This document shows, one piece after another, positions 7,316-15,899 of a stretch of 64,000 nucleotides of DNA. A program made the translations under genes and the position numbers. Within the stretch, counting starts at the first letter, position 1; each line of letters opens with the position of its first letter. The notes beneath the pieces were generated by a model. The model saw nothing but the letters and a program-made list of their open reading frames with translations, made no database searches and had not been told where the DNA came from. Source of the DNA: an uncultured Prevotella sp. (GTDB lineage: Bacteria; Bacteroidota; Bacteroidia; Bacteroidales; Bacteroidaceae); assembly GCA_934202525.1 (NCBI GenBank), contig CAKPYB010000001.1, positions 1 to 64,000 on the forward strand, read 5' to 3'.

Positions 7316-8302
7316 ATGGAAAAAAATTATAAAACAAAAAAAGAAGAGATGAAGAATGAAAAGACAGCGGGTAATGCTGTCGTGTTTGAAAACCCTGAAT
7401 TCGGTAAGATTCGTACCTTGACCGATGAAAACGAGGAGCCCTTGTTCTGTGCAAAGGATGTCTGTGATGCGCTGGGATATAAAAGAGCAAGATGCGCTGT
7501 GTATCAACTAGTTAACCCACATGACGCTGTAAAACACAGCATAAGGGTAACGACTGGTATCAAGAAGGATGGAAGTGAGGCAAAGCGCTGGTGCCAGCTT
7601 CTTTTCGTCAACGAGAGCGGATTCTATGCTTTGGTTCTCGGCTCTAAGCTTCCTACGGCGGTGAAATTCAAAAACTGGGTTACTTCCGAGGTGCTGCCAC
7701 AGATTCGCAAGACAGGCGGTTATATTCCGGTACAGCAGGGCGAGAGTGATGAGGAGACGATTCGGCATGCCGAAGAGATTCTCCGAGCTACACTCAAGGA
7801 GAAGGAGAATCTGCTGAAAAACCAGCAGGTGCAGATTGATCAGCAGAAGAAACTCATCGGAGAACAGGATACGGAGATTCGTCGGCTGAACGGTGTGGTG
7901 GACGAACAGGTGGTTTGCATCGCCAAGAACGGTGAGAACATCATCCAGTTGGAGAATCAGGTAGATCATCTTCTGCCGAAGGCGCTCTACACCGACAATG
8001 TGCTTAACTCAGTTTCCTGCTATACCACCACGCAGATAGCGAAGGAGCTGGGTATCACGGCACAGGAGTTGAACCGCCAACTCTGTGCCCTTCATATCCA
8101 GTACTACCAGAGCGGCCAGTATCTGCTCTATGCCGATTATGCCCACATGGGCCTGGCGAAGAGCCGCACCCGCTACTCTACCCTCCCCGACCCTCACTGC
8201 GATGGGGCACAGGAGAAGCTGGGCACCGCCTACACCCACACCTACCTCGTATGGACCGAAAGAGGAAGGAAGTTCATACATCTTTTAAAGGTAAAAAAGT
8301 AA
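7316..8302 (+). CDS. BRO family antirepressor with KilAC domain
   Basis: The 328-aa protein has an N-terminal Bro-N domain (about 25-135) with FGKIRTLTDENEEPLFCAKD, VCDALGY and VKFKNWVTSEVLPQIRKTG. A Gln/Glu/Lys-rich coiled coil spans about 145-215. A KilAC-type domain (about 225-328) contains TTTQIAKELGITAQELN and TERGRKFI. Such proteins are phage antirepressors or DNA-binding regulators. The start at 7316 is chosen over an upstream in-frame ATG because that one lies in the palindromic repeat. The ATG at 7349, preceded by AAGAAGAG, is an alternative. It closes the island and may control it. Confidence 0.85.
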   Translation: MEKNYKTKKEEMKNEKTAGNAVVFENPEFGKIRTLTDENEEPLFCAKDVCDALGYKRARCAVYQLVNPHDAVKHSIRVTTGIKKDGSEAKRWCQLLFVNESGFYALVLGSKLPTAVKFKNWVTSEVLPQIRKTGGYIPVQQGESDEETIRHAEEILRATLKEKENLLKNQQVQIDQQKKLIGEQDTEIRRLNGVVDEQVVCIAKNGENIIQLENQVDHLLPKALYTDNVLNSVSCYTTTQIAKELGITAQELNRQLCALHIQYYQSGQYLLYADYAHMGLAKSRTRYSTLPDPHCDGAQEKLGTAYTHTYLVWTERGRKFIHLLKVKK

Positions 8303-8470
8303 AAAGGTAAAAAAGTAAAAAGAAGCTTTAACCCCTTCCTGTCCCCGTTCCCAGCGATTCCATCGCTGGTCCCCTAAAAAAGGTAAAAAGAGCCCTAGCT
8401 AGCTTACCCCCGCTAGGCTCTTTTTTACCTTTTTACCCTTTTACCTTTTTACTTTTTTACCTTTAAATAG
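8287..8470. repeat. GGTAAAAAAGTAAAAAG-type repeats flanking a strong hairpin
   Basis: AAAGGTAAAAAAGTAAAAAG units at 8287-8322 are mirrored by their reverse complement at 8421-8470. Between them are a small palindrome CCAGCGA/TCGCTGG (8351-8369) and the long terminator hairpin. Related units occur at 40366-40400 and 643-657. Confidence 0.7.
8377..8434. terminator. Long bidirectional-looking terminator after the BRO gene
   Basis: The arms AAAAAGGTAAAAAGAGCCC and the complementary GGCTCTTTTTTACCTTTTT form a stem of about 22 bp around a 12-nt loop, with T-runs on both sides. Confidence 0.7.
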
Positions 8471-8488
8471 CTTTTTTACCTTTTTAAA

Positions 8489-8520
8489 TTTGGTAGTTAG
8501 TGAATAAAGCCGTAACTTTG
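8489..8520 (+). promoter_or_regulatory. Promoter of the MATE gene
   Basis: TTTG at 8489-8492, a 20-nt spacer and TAACTTTG at 8513-8520 match the consensus. The start lies about 45 nt before the ATG. Confidence 0.75.
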
Positions 8521-8570
8521 CACGCTCTTAAAGAAGAATAAAGGAAATAGATTAGTAATTAAAAGCAAAT

Positions 8571-9935
8571 ATGAATAATCATACGACATCAATAACGACG
8601 AACAGGAAACATCACTACCGGGAACTGCTGGCTATCGGCATTCCTATCATCATAGGACAGCTGGGTACCATCATCCTGGGATTTGCCGATACGCTGATGA
8701 TAGGCCATCACAGTACACCCGAACTGGCAGCTGCCGGACTGGTGAACAATATCTTCGGTCTCGTTTTCGTATCCTATATGGGATTCACCTACGGACTCAC
8801 TCCTATCATCGGACGGCTCTACGGCGAGGAACGGACCGACTGCATCGGACAGAAAGTGCGCAATGCCTTCTGTGCCAACATGTTGACGGGCATCATCTTC
8901 ACCCTCGCCCTCATTGTGCTCTACCTGAATCTGGGGCGCATCGGACAGCCTGAAGAGCTGCTCTCGCTCATCCGTCCTTACTTTCTGGTAAACCTTGCCT
9001 CGGTGCTCTTCATGGGCATCTTCTTCACGATGAAGCAATTTCTTGACGGACTCGGACAGACCAAGGTGGCGATGTGGGCGATGATTGGCGGCAACGTAAT
9101 CAATATTCTGGGCAACTGGGTACTGATTTACGGTGTGGCGGGCTTCCCGGAACTGGGATTGCTGGGAGCCGGTATTTCGACGCTGGTGAGCCGTATTCTG
9201 ATGGCGCTGGCGATGGTGGGCATGCTGATGACGGGCAAGAATTTCGGGGAATACAGACGCGATATTCTGCACAGTTCTCTGAACAAGGCTGACTTCAGGG
9301 AGATGAACCGGTTGGGCTGGCCTGTGGCGCTGCAGCTGGGCATGGAGTCGGCTGCCTTCACGCTGAGTTGTGTGATGGTGGGCTGGCTGGGAACCATTCC
9401 GCTGGCGGCTCATCAGGTGATGATCACCCTCTCGCAGCTCTTCTATCTCGTGCTTTCGGGCATGGCGGCAGCGCTGGCTATCCGCGTGAGCCATTTTATG
9501 GGTCAGAAGGACTACGGTGCTGTTCGCCGAAATGCCTACGACGGGTTCCGGCTGAACCTGCTGTTCTCGCTGTGTATGGGTTTGCCGGTGTTCCTGCTTC
9601 GCCATCAGATAGGTGGCTGGTTTAATGATAATGTGGAGGTGCAGGCGTATGTGGCTACGCTGATTATCCTGTTGATGGTATATCAGTTTGGCGACGGACT
9701 GCAGTATACCTTTGCCAATGCGCTGCGTGGCATCGCCTGTGTGAAGCCGATGGTGCTCTATGCCTTCATCGCCTATTTCGTCATCTCCTTGCCGCTGGGC
9801 TATACCCTGGGGTTCCCTTGCGGCTTGGGCATTCTAGGCATCTGGTTAGCCTTCCCGTTTGGTCTGACCATAGCAGGAGAAATGTATCGAAGAAGATTTG
9901 AGAAGGAACTGAAGAAGATTGAAAAAGAAAAGTAA
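8571..9935 (+). CDS. MATE family efflux transporter
   Basis: The 454-aa protein has twelve predicted membrane helices and the two-fold repeat of MATE exporters. The first half starts with YRELLAIGIPIIIGQLGTIILGFADTLMIGHHS, shown here in part by IIGQLGTIILGFADT; the second starts around residue 245 with LGWPVALQLGMES. The fold exports drugs or cationic compounds in exchange for Na+ or H+. The substrate cannot be told from sequence. It is a single-gene unit with its own promoter and a convergent terminator at 9986-10020. The C-terminus is Lys/Glu-rich (KKIEKEK). Confidence 0.9.
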   Translation: MNNHTTSITTNRKHHYRELLAIGIPIIIGQLGTIILGFADTLMIGHHSTPELAAAGLVNNIFGLVFVSYMGFTYGLTPIIGRLYGEERTDCIGQKVRNAFCANMLTGIIFTLALIVLYLNLGRIGQPEELLSLIRPYFLVNLASVLFMGIFFTMKQFLDGLGQTKVAMWAMIGGNVINILGNWVLIYGVAGFPELGLLGAGISTLVSRILMALAMVGMLMTGKNFGEYRRDILHSSLNKADFREMNRLGWPVALQLGMESAAFTLSCVMVGWLGTIPLAAHQVMITLSQLFYLVLSGMAAALAIRVSHFMGQKDYGAVRRNAYDGFRLNLLFSLCMGLPVFLLRHQIGGWFNDNVEVQAYVATLIILLMVYQFGDGLQYTFANALRGIACVKPMVLYAFIAYFVISLPLGYTLGFPCGLGILGIWLAFPFGLTIAGEMYRRRFEKELKKIEKEK

Positions 9936-9985
9936 AAAAAAGAAAGAAAAGAGAGAAAGAAGATTGAAAAAGAAATAAATGTACG

Positions 9986-10020
9986 AAAAAGGCTCCTGCA
10001 AGTGTTGCAGGAGCCTTTTT
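9986..10020. terminator. Bidirectional terminator
   Basis: AAAAAGGCTCCTGCAA and its perfect complement TTGCAGGAGCCTTTTT enclose a 3-nt loop. It separates the MATE gene from the convergent DUF5606 operon and can end both. Confidence 0.9.
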
Positions 10021-10052
10021 TATTGTTATATGCTAACTCTGATAAATGATTC

Positions 10053-10502
10053 TTATTCAGCAGTTTGCTCAGCACGATCATCTACGTTCTCACCCTCTGT
10101 AGGAGCGAGAGTAGCCTTGAAATCGGTGATGCCGTACTTAGCGAGAATGTTGTACCACTGGAGGAGCTTCTTGATATCGCTGTCGTGAACACGGTCGCGA
10201 TCGTAGTTAGGAAGAACCTCAGCAAAATAAGCGTGGAGCTCAGCAACAGGCGCCTTCTTGTAGTTGAAAGTGCTAGGCTTGCCCTCTTCCTTCTTGCTTA
10301 CGCTGTCGAGCACTTCCCAGAGTGGCACCTCATCAGCGTCTGTATACATAGCGATGTCACCAAGGCTTGTTACGCGGTCGGTAGCGAAAGCCGGGATACG
10401 CTTGTGAGTCTCATCGAGTGTTTCTACGATGAGGTTTCTGTTACCTCTTGATACCAATTTATAAAGGCCTGGTTTGCCTGCAATTGAAAGGATTGTTTCC
10501 AT
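10053..10502 (-). CDS. DUF5606 domain-containing protein
   Basis: The 149-aa protein starts METILSIAGKPGLYKLVSRG and contains DIAMYTDADEVPLWEVLD and a C-terminal region DIKKLLQWYNILAKYG. These match the Bacteroidota-specific DUF5606 family, whose function is unknown. It is the last gene of the nusB-yajC-ybbR-coaE run and lies 11 nt behind coaE. An acidic tail ends the protein. Confidence 0.85.
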   Translation of the reverse strand: METILSIAGKPGLYKLVSRGNRNLIVETLDETHKRIPAFATDRVTSLGDIAMYTDADEVPLWEVLDSVSKKEEGKPSTFNYKKAPVAELHAYFAEVLPNYDRDRVHDSDIKKLLQWYNILAKYGITDFKATLAPTEGENVDDRAEQTAE

Positions 10503-10513
10503 TGTCTTTTCTA

Positions 10514-11086
10514 TTATTCTTTATTATTAATGATATCTAATAATTTCCTTACCTGTGCTTCGATATCCTGCTCGCCATCGTTCACGATTTCGAAATCGGA
10601 GCGGGCTGCAAGTTCTTCCTGCGGCATGACGGCATCTATCCACTGCTGCGCCTTCGCTGCCGGGATATGATCGCGCTGCATGATGCGCTGGATGCGAACC
10701 GGGACGGGAGCCGTTACGCAGACCACGAAATCGAGGTGGATGCGGCGATGGAAACCGCTATCGAAGAGGATGGCACTCTCCATCCACTCATAGCTGCTCT
10801 GCTCGAAATCGCGCGCCACAGCCGGATGAACCACATCGTTGACAGCCTGCTTGTTAGCCTCGCCAGCCAGCAGAAACTGAGCCAGCACGGGCTTCTGCAA
10901 AACGCCCTCTGCACTGTAAACCTGCTCGCCCACCAGCTTCTTCAAACCAGCCTGCAAGCGGGCATCGGTGCGCATGAGCCGCTTAGCCTCAGCATCGCAG
11001 TCGTAAACCCGGATGCCCTGTTTCTCCAATATCCGGCACACATAGCTCTTTCCGCTACCTATACCGCCCGTTATCGCTATCTTCAT
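10514..11086 (-). CDS. coaE: Dephospho-CoA kinase
   Basis: The 190-aa enzyme phosphorylates the 3'-hydroxyl of dephospho-CoA, the last step of coenzyme A synthesis. The P-loop is GGIGSGKSYV at residues 7-16, followed by VYDCDAEAKRLM and the conserved VVHPAVARDF. The length matches the family. The ATG at 11086 gives MKIAITGG; a GTG codon directly in front is less likely. It is co-directional with ybbR 40 nt upstream. Confidence 0.92.
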   Translation of the reverse strand: MKIAITGGIGSGKSYVCRILEKQGIRVYDCDAEAKRLMRTDARLQAGLKKLVGEQVYSAEGVLQKPVLAQFLLAGEANKQAVNDVVHPAVARDFEQSSYEWMESAILFDSGFHRRIHLDFVVCVTAPVPVRIQRIMQRDHIPAAKAQQWIDAVMPQEELAARSDFEIVNDGEQDIEAQVRKLLDIINNKE

Positions 11087-11126
11087 CACGATGAATTATT
11101 AACTGTAAATTATAAATTATTAATCA

Positions 11127-12107
11127 TCATTGCTGTTCCAGCAGATAATCTACCGTTTCCAGTTCTAGATGCGCCTTGCTCACCGAGCGCGGCACGCTGC
11201 GCAACTGGAGTTTGCACTTGTCAGAAGGGTTGTTAGCCAGATCGTTATAATCTACTACCACCTTAAACTGGCTCGGCTTGATGGTTCTGAAGAGGCTGGC
11301 TCCGATGGTGAATCTTACCGCCACTTTAGATGGGAAGGTACGGAGCACCATGTTATCAGGCATGTTGATAGCCGTAACAGGCACATCGACCGACTCCTCG
11401 GTAAGCACATCAGGATATACCGCCAGGCGCACCATCTGAGGCACAATCTTCATGCCACGTATCTTCTTGATAGGTACGCTGCGATGAATGGTATCCTGCA
11501 GGTTGCGCAGGTTGAACGGCTCGATTTCTACCGATTCCAACTCATCGAGCTGCTTCTTGTTGGCATAAACCGTAACCGTAGACGGCAGGAATTCGGTATG
11601 CGCCAGATAATAGCTCTTGCTGGTTGTAATCTTACCTCTGAACACCACAGGCACCCGCTTGGAAGAGCCGTAGGTGAAGAAGAAATCGTATTTTGCCGGC
11701 TTGATAGAGATCAGTTTGGTAGAGCCATAGAGCTGGGATGCCACCTGTTTCTGCACATCAGCCATCGGAATCTGTCCCGTTCCCGTTTCCTCATCGGCAT
11801 AATTGGCAAACCGGAATGCGAGCGGATGAATCTTGCCTCCGTAAGCATAGGTAACGAGTGTGAATCCCTTATCGCGCACCGTAATATGCACGGTATCAGG
11901 GAGTTCGCCGGTTATTACCGCATTGCGGGGCACGCCCGTTAACTGCACAGGAATATTGAATTCTCTCTCGGTAGTCTCATTGAGCGTCATCATCAGCCAG
12001 AAGATGCCGCTGAGGGCGAGAAAGAACAAAAAAATCAGAAACTCCTTATTCAGACCACTGAACAGGAAGTTTCTGACAGCTTTTAATATGCTCTTGATAC
12101 TATGCAT
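11127..12107 (-). CDS. YbbR-like domain protein
   Basis: The 326-aa protein has one N-terminal membrane helix (EFLIFLFFLALSGIFWLMM) and an extracytoplasmic part with YbbR-type repeats, seen in NIPVQLTGVPRNAVITGELP and VPVVFRGKI. YbbR domains are linked in other bacteria to control of diadenylate cyclase; here the gene is in the standard Bacteroidota nusB cluster. The ATG at 12107 overlaps the yajC stop codon by 8 nt, so translation is probably coupled. An upstream start would overlap yajC more and is less likely. Confidence 0.8.
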   Translation of the reverse strand: MHSIKSILKAVRNFLFSGLNKEFLIFLFFLALSGIFWLMMTLNETTEREFNIPVQLTGVPRNAVITGELPDTVHITVRDKGFTLVTYAYGGKIHPLAFRFANYADEETGTGQIPMADVQKQVASQLYGSTKLISIKPAKYDFFFTYGSSKRVPVVFRGKITTSKSYYLAHTEFLPSTVTVYANKKQLDELESVEIEPFNLRNLQDTIHRSVPIKKIRGMKIVPQMVRLAVYPDVLTEESVDVPVTAINMPDNMVLRTFPSKVAVRFTIGASLFRTIKPSQFKVVVDYNDLANNPSDKCKLQLRSVPRSVSKAHLELETVDYLLEQQ

Positions 12108-12414
12108 TAGGTGTCTGACTAGCTGCATCAGCAAACACGTAGCCCTTAGCTACAGTGATTACCACGCCACGAGCTATCTCAACATCAACGGTGTTAGCCT
12201 CGAGGTTAACACGCTTAACAGTGCCGTAAACACCGCCGCCAGTAACAACCTTTGTACCCTCAGCCAAAGCATTCTGGAACTTGCGGATTTCCTTCTGCTT
12301 CTTCTGCTGAGGACGGATCATAAAGAACCACATGATAGCGAAGATAGCTACCATCATGATGAGAAAACTCATGCTGCTACCACCGGCAGCTGCTTGCAAT
12401 ACTAAATTTGTCAT
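12100..12414 (-). CDS. yajC: Preprotein translocase subunit YajC
   Basis: The 104-aa protein has one membrane helix (SFLIMMVAIFAIMWFFMIRP) followed by the signature RPQQKKQKEIRKFQNALAEG and GTKVVTGGGVYGTV. YajC joins SecDF at the inner membrane. The gene lies between nusB and ybbR, its usual place in Bacteroidota. Confidence 0.95.
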   Translation of the reverse strand: MTNLVLQAAAGGSSMSFLIMMVAIFAIMWFFMIRPQQKKQKEIRKFQNALAEGTKVVTGGGVYGTVKRVNLEANTVDVEIARGVVITVAKGYVFADAASQTPNA

Positions 12415-12491
12415 GTCGTTAAAGTATTATCTATTATTATTTATGTTCTATATATAAATAAGGTGTGGCCAGCAAGAAAGGCCTCCGTTAT

Positions 12492-13559
12492 TTACTCACC
12501 CTTGCCCGGAGCGCGATGAATGCGCGGACGATGGCCGGCTGGGTGCTGGTTGTCTGGGCGCTGTTTGCCGGCATGTTCGCCGTGCTGTGCATGCTGATGC
12601 TGCTTGCGCTCAGGCATCTCCTTCTGGATGAGGTTGCGGCTGATGAGCTCGCGGCAGATGCTGTCGAGCATACCGTTAACATAACCGCCGCTGCGAGGAG
12701 TGCTGTATGCCTTGGCAAGTTCTACATACTCGTTGATAGTGACGGTAGCTGGGATGCCAGGGAAGTTCATAACCTCAGCGATGGCAATCTGCATGATAAT
12801 CACATCCATATAGGCAAGACGTGAGAAATCCCAGTTGCGCAAAGCCTCACTCATATAGCGCTGGTAGGTATCGCAGTTGAGGATGGTAGCACGGAAGAGC
12901 TTGCGTGCAAACTCTCTGTCTTCAGCATCCTTATATTCCGGCAGCAATTCCTGCTTAGCCTTAGCTTCCGGGTCGAAACGCTTGATAGTCTTCAATACGA
13001 AAGTATCTATGATATCCTTGTCATCGTTCCAGTAGAGGCTCTTCTCCTCGAGGAATGCATCAAGATTTTCATTATTCTGAATGAACTGCTTGTAGATGCG
13101 GCGCCATACCTCACGGTCGCGGCTGTACTCGTCGAGATCGGCGAGTTCCTCATCAATAGCACCGCTGACATAATCAGCATAGAGATCACTAGACGTAATA
13201 GCAGTATACACTTTGCGCACCATTTCGATATCCTCATCCCAGTTGGAATGCTTAACATCTATCCATTCGAGCAGCATCTTGTTCTCTTCGAGCTGCAGAG
13301 CGAACTTATTGAATGCGAAACGTGGTGAAGGTTCCTGCTCCCCCTCTCTCTTGGCACGAGCTACATCTACATCGTAGCGCTTGCGTGCCTCCTGGGTGAT
13401 GGCAACGATGAGCTGCAACATGTAGTTGTACAAATCGTATGACTTGGAGAGACTAAACATCAGCTCCTTCTCAGCGTTCTCCATGTTATGATCGCTGTTT
13501 TGATAGTATGCGTAGGTTAACTGCACAATCTTACGTCTTATCAAATCCCTATTAATCAT
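12492..13559 (-). CDS. nusB: Transcription antitermination factor NusB, long form
   Basis: The 355-aa protein has the NusB fold in its C-terminal half (about 200-310), visible in FARKLFRATILNCDTY, DVIIMQIAIAEVMNFPGIP and TINEYVELAKAYS. The N-terminal extension of about 190 residues is typical of Bacteroidota NusB. NusB acts with NusE in rRNA antitermination. The last 40 residues are rich in His, Gln, Arg and Pro (KQHQHAQHGEHAGKQ), which is unusual. It is first in the operon, with a promoter at 13609-13639. Confidence 0.9.
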   Translation of the reverse strand: MINRDLIRRKIVQLTYAYYQNSDHNMENAEKELMFSLSKSYDLYNYMLQLIVAITQEARKRYDVDVARAKREGEQEPSPRFAFNKFALQLEENKMLLEWIDVKHSNWDEDIEMVRKVYTAITSSDLYADYVSGAIDEELADLDEYSRDREVWRRIYKQFIQNNENLDAFLEEKSLYWNDDKDIIDTFVLKTIKRFDPEAKAKQELLPEYKDAEDREFARKLFRATILNCDTYQRYMSEALRNWDFSRLAYMDVIIMQIAIAEVMNFPGIPATVTINEYVELAKAYSTPRSGGYVNGMLDSICRELISRNLIQKEMPERKQHQHAQHGEHAGKQRPDNQHPAGHRPRIHRAPGKGE

Positions 13560-13608
13560 TCTCTAATGTTTTTAAAAGATTCATTTATTAAATTACCTAA
13601 TACGCTTG

Positions 13609-13639
13609 CAAAAATACACATTAAATAGGTAATAGACAA
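13609..13639 (-). promoter_or_regulatory. Promoter of the nusB operon
   Basis: On the minus strand, TTG (13639-13637), a 20-nt spacer and TATTTTTG (13616-13609) fit the consensus. The leader is about 45 nt. Confidence 0.6.
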
Positions 13640-13728
13640 GAAAACGGGCAAAAATTTCAGTTTATTTAAGCAAAAAATTGTATTTTCAATATTTTTTCTG
13701 CATGTAGAACATGTTTTTCGGCAAAAAG

Positions 13729-13760
13729 TTTGCTCATTCCAAATAATTTTCGTAATTTTG
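13729..13760 (+). promoter_or_regulatory. Promoter of rplY
   Basis: TTTG at 13729-13732, a 20-nt spacer and TAATTTTG at 13753-13760 match the consensus. About 77 nt of leader separate the start from the rplY ATG. Confidence 0.75.
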
Positions 13761-13843
13761 CACCCGCTTTAAGCAAAGCTAATCCGTGTGATGGCGAGTT
13801 AAGGCACATTTTTTATTAATAACTTAATTTAGAGTAACACAAA

Positions 13844-14449
13844 ATGAAAGAGATTAATGTAACAGGTCAGAAGCGTACAGACCTTGGCAAGAAAGCTTCT
13901 AAGACATTGCGTAAGGAAGGTTTGATTCCATGTAACCTTTATGGTGAGAAGAAGGGCGAGAACGGTGCTCCTGAGGCTTTGTCATTCGCAGTTCCATTCG
14001 CTGAGTTGCGTAAAATCATCTACACTCCTCATGTATACGTTATCAACCTCATCATCGACGGTGAGAGCCACACAGCTATCATGAAGGAGATCCAGTTCCA
14101 CCCAACAACAGACGCTCCTCTGCACGTTGACTTCTACGAGGTTAACGACCAGAAGCCTATCACTATCGGTATCCCAGTTAAGTTGGTAGGTCTTGCACAG
14201 GGTGTACGTGATGGTGGTCGTATGAACCTCTCTATCCGTAAGATCAACGTTACAGCTCCTTACCAGGTTATTCCTGAGCACCTCGATATCGACGTTACAG
14301 AGTTGAAGATCGGTAAGAGCATCAAGGTAGGTGACCTCTCATTCGAGGGTCTTGAGTTGGCTACAAGCAAGGCTGTCGTAGTTTGCTCTATCAAGATGAC
14401 ACGTAACGCTCAGCTCGCAGCTCAGGCTGCTGATGATGCAGAGGCTTAA
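13844..14449 (+). CDS. rplY: 50S ribosomal protein L25/general stress protein Ctc
   Basis: The 201-aa protein is the long (Ctc) form of bL25. The N-terminal L25 domain (1-95) has KRTDLGKKASKTLRKEGLIP and HVDFYEV; the C-terminal TL5/Ctc domain (100-185) has IPVKLVGLAQGVRDGG. It binds 5S rRNA. Codon choice is highly biased, as expected for a strongly expressed gene. The tail is Ala-rich and acidic. pth follows 51 nt later. Confidence 0.95.
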   Translation: MKEINVTGQKRTDLGKKASKTLRKEGLIPCNLYGEKKGENGAPEALSFAVPFAELRKIIYTPHVYVINLIIDGESHTAIMKEIQFHPTTDAPLHVDFYEVNDQKPITIGIPVKLVGLAQGVRDGGRMNLSIRKINVTAPYQVIPEHLDIDVTELKIGKSIKVGDLSFEGLELATSKAVVVCSIKMTRNAQLAAQAADDAEA

Positions 14450-14500
14450 TCGCTGAGTCATCTAGAGATTTTACGAACCTGAGTAAAGCATTATCAAACA

Positions 14501-15073
14501 TTGGATAAATATTTGATTTGTGGGCTTGGTAACCCTGGCGATGAATACGCCGGCACCAGGCACAACACAGGATTTATGGTATTGGACGCTTTTGCTAAAG
14601 CGTCCAATATTCATTTTGAGGATAAGCGATATGGCTTCGTAGCCGAAACTACGCTCAAGGGAAGAAAGATTTTCCTGCTCAAACCTACCACATTCATGAA
14701 CCTCAGCGGTAATGCGGTAAGATATTGGCTGAATCAGGAAAAGATTGACCAGAGCCGACTGCTCGTTATCAGCGATGAGCTAGCCCTGCCATTGGGTGCT
14801 TTCCGACTGAAGGCGAACGGCAGCAACGGTGGCCATAACGGATTGGGACATATCCAACAGCTTATCGGTCAGAACTATGCCCGCCTGCGCATGGGCATCG
14901 GCAACGATTATCCACGTGGCGGCCAGATAGACTGGGTGCTGGGCAAATATACTGAGGAAGACATGAAGCAGCTGCAGCCGGCCATCGACCTGGGTGTAGA
15001 GATTATCAAGAGCTTCGTATTGGCTGGTATCGACATCACCATGAACCAATACAATAAGCTAGGAAAGAAATAA
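14501..15073 (+). CDS. pth: Peptidyl-tRNA hydrolase
   Basis: The 190-aa enzyme frees tRNA from stalled peptidyl-t[25 protein letters not shown] carries the substrate-binding Asn11 and catalytic His21; FMNLSGNAV and RLRMGIG are further family motifs. The start appears to be TTG at 14501, because no in-frame ATG lies between the stop upstream and the conserved CGLGNPG. It is co-directional with rplY and with the S4 gene that begins 2 nt after its stop, the usual ctc-pth-S4 arrangement. Confidence 0.93.
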   Translation: MDKYLICGLGNPGDEYAGTRHNTGFMVLDAFAKASNIHFEDKRYGFVAETTLKGRKIFLLKPTTFMNLSGNAVRYWLNQEKIDQSRLLVISDELALPLGAFRLKANGSNGGHNGLGHIQQLIGQNYARLRMGIGNDYPRGGQIDWVLGKYTEEDMKQLQPAIDLGVEIIKSFVLAGIDITMNQYNKLGKK

Positions 15074-15075
15074 TC

Positions 15076-15495
15076 ATGAAAGAATCAGCAAGAATAGACA
15101 AGTGGCTCTGGGCTGCCCGCATTTACAAGACCCGCAGCATTGCTGCCGATGCCTGTAAGAATGGCCGCGTCATGGTGGGAGGCGTAACGAGAAAGCCTTC
15201 CTTCATCATCAAGCGTGGCGATGTGGTGAGCGTAAAGAAAGCCCCTATCACCTACTCTTTCGAGGTTCTCGACTGCATAGAGCAGCGCGTAGGCGCCAAG
15301 ATGCTGTATGGTGTCTATAAGAACGTAACCGACCCTAAGCAATACGAGCTCCTGGAGATGAGCCGCATCAGCGGATTCGTAGACAGAGCAAGAGGCACTG
15401 GTCGCCCAACAAAGAAGGAACGCCGAGCCCTGGACGCTTTCGTAGATCCCGCCATGTTCGGATTTGACGAAGAAGACTGGGACGAGGATGAATAA
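15076..15495 (+). CDS. RNA-binding S4 domain protein, Hsp15-like
   Basis: The 139-aa protein has an S4 domain (about 5-65) with RIDKWLWAARIYKTRS, ACKNGRVMVGG and IIKRGDVVSV. The basic region RARGTGRPTKKERRALD follows, and the end is very acidic (EEDWDEDE). This matches Hsp15 (HslR), which recycles nascent-chain-blocked 50S subunits. The gene follows pth by 2 nt, so the two are co-translated. Confidence 0.85.
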   Translation: MKESARIDKWLWAARIYKTRSIAADACKNGRVMVGGVTRKPSFIIKRGDVVSVKKAPITYSFEVLDCIEQRVGAKMLYGVYKNVTDPKQYELLEMSRISGFVDRARGTGRPTKKERRALDAFVDPAMFGFDEEDWDEDE

Positions 15496-15500
15496 AAAAG

Positions 15501-15546
15501 AAAAATCCCCTATACATCTTTTATATTGTATAGGGGATTTTTTTTA
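15501..15546. terminator. Bidirectional terminator
   Basis: AAAAATCCCCTATACA pairs with TGTATAGGGGATTTTT around a 13-nt loop. It ends the rplY-pth-S4 transcript and, from the other side, the small membrane-protein operon. Confidence 0.88.
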
Positions 15547-15666
15547 TTCCCATTGAGCATTCTTCTTTTGCTGGCTCTTTTCGTGAATAATCAACCCGAC
15601 AGCAAAAAGACAAATCAGGATGAGTGCTCCACAAATCATTGCGAAATTAATTTCTTGTGTAGTCAT
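15544..15666 (-). CDS. Small single-pass membrane protein, 40 aa
   Basis: The peptide begins MTTQEINFAMICG and has one hydrophobic helix (ALILICLFAVGLII), then a basic tail (HEKSQQKKNAQWE). Its start is 2 nt beyond the stop of the 71-aa gene, which strongly suggests co-translation. The stop codon touches the terminator arm. The family is unknown. Confidence 0.6.
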   Translation of the reverse strand: MTTQEINFAMICGALILICLFAVGLIIHEKSQQKKNAQWE

Positions 15667-15668
15667 AA

Positions 15669-15884
15669 TTATTTTCCTTTCTTTCTTTTATTATTTTTAT
15701 CGTCAGGACTATTAAGGTGCACAAACCAAAGCCCTAAGCCTAATATTACCATCATTATTAATATTGCTATAGCAACCATTCCTGGGGTATTCATGTCTCC
15801 AAAAAAACTTGCTAGCAAGAGCGCCGTCAACATATACTTGGCAACGTCCATTAACCATTTTCCAAATTCCAGTCCCATAAGCAT
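15669..15884 (-). CDS. Small two-helix membrane protein, DUF6722-like
   Basis: The 71-aa protein has the start FGKWLMDVAKYMLTALLLAS, a short GDMNTPG turn, a second helix (MVAIAILIMMVILGLGLWFV) and a basic tail (KNNKRKKGK). This fits the DUF6722 family of Bacteroidota, as far as memory allows. A start at 15878 is equally possible. A promoter lies 16 nt upstream, and the 40-aa gene follows directly. The function is unknown; a partner subunit or a stress peptide are both open. Confidence 0.65.
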   Translation of the reverse strand: MLMGLEFGKWLMDVAKYMLTALLLASFFGDMNTPGMVAIAILIMMVILGLGLWFVHLNSPDDKNNKRKKGK

Positions 15885-15899
15885 TTCTATTTAGCTCTG

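Noticed and set aside
2655..8302. Complete prophage or conjugative element
   Set aside because: There are no integrase, capsid, terminase, relaxase or transfer genes; only a small set of replication and regulatory genes is present.
8589..9605. A 338-aa minus-strand reading frame
   Set aside because: It is the shadow of the MATE gene; its composition is His/Gln/Arg-rich and has no domain.
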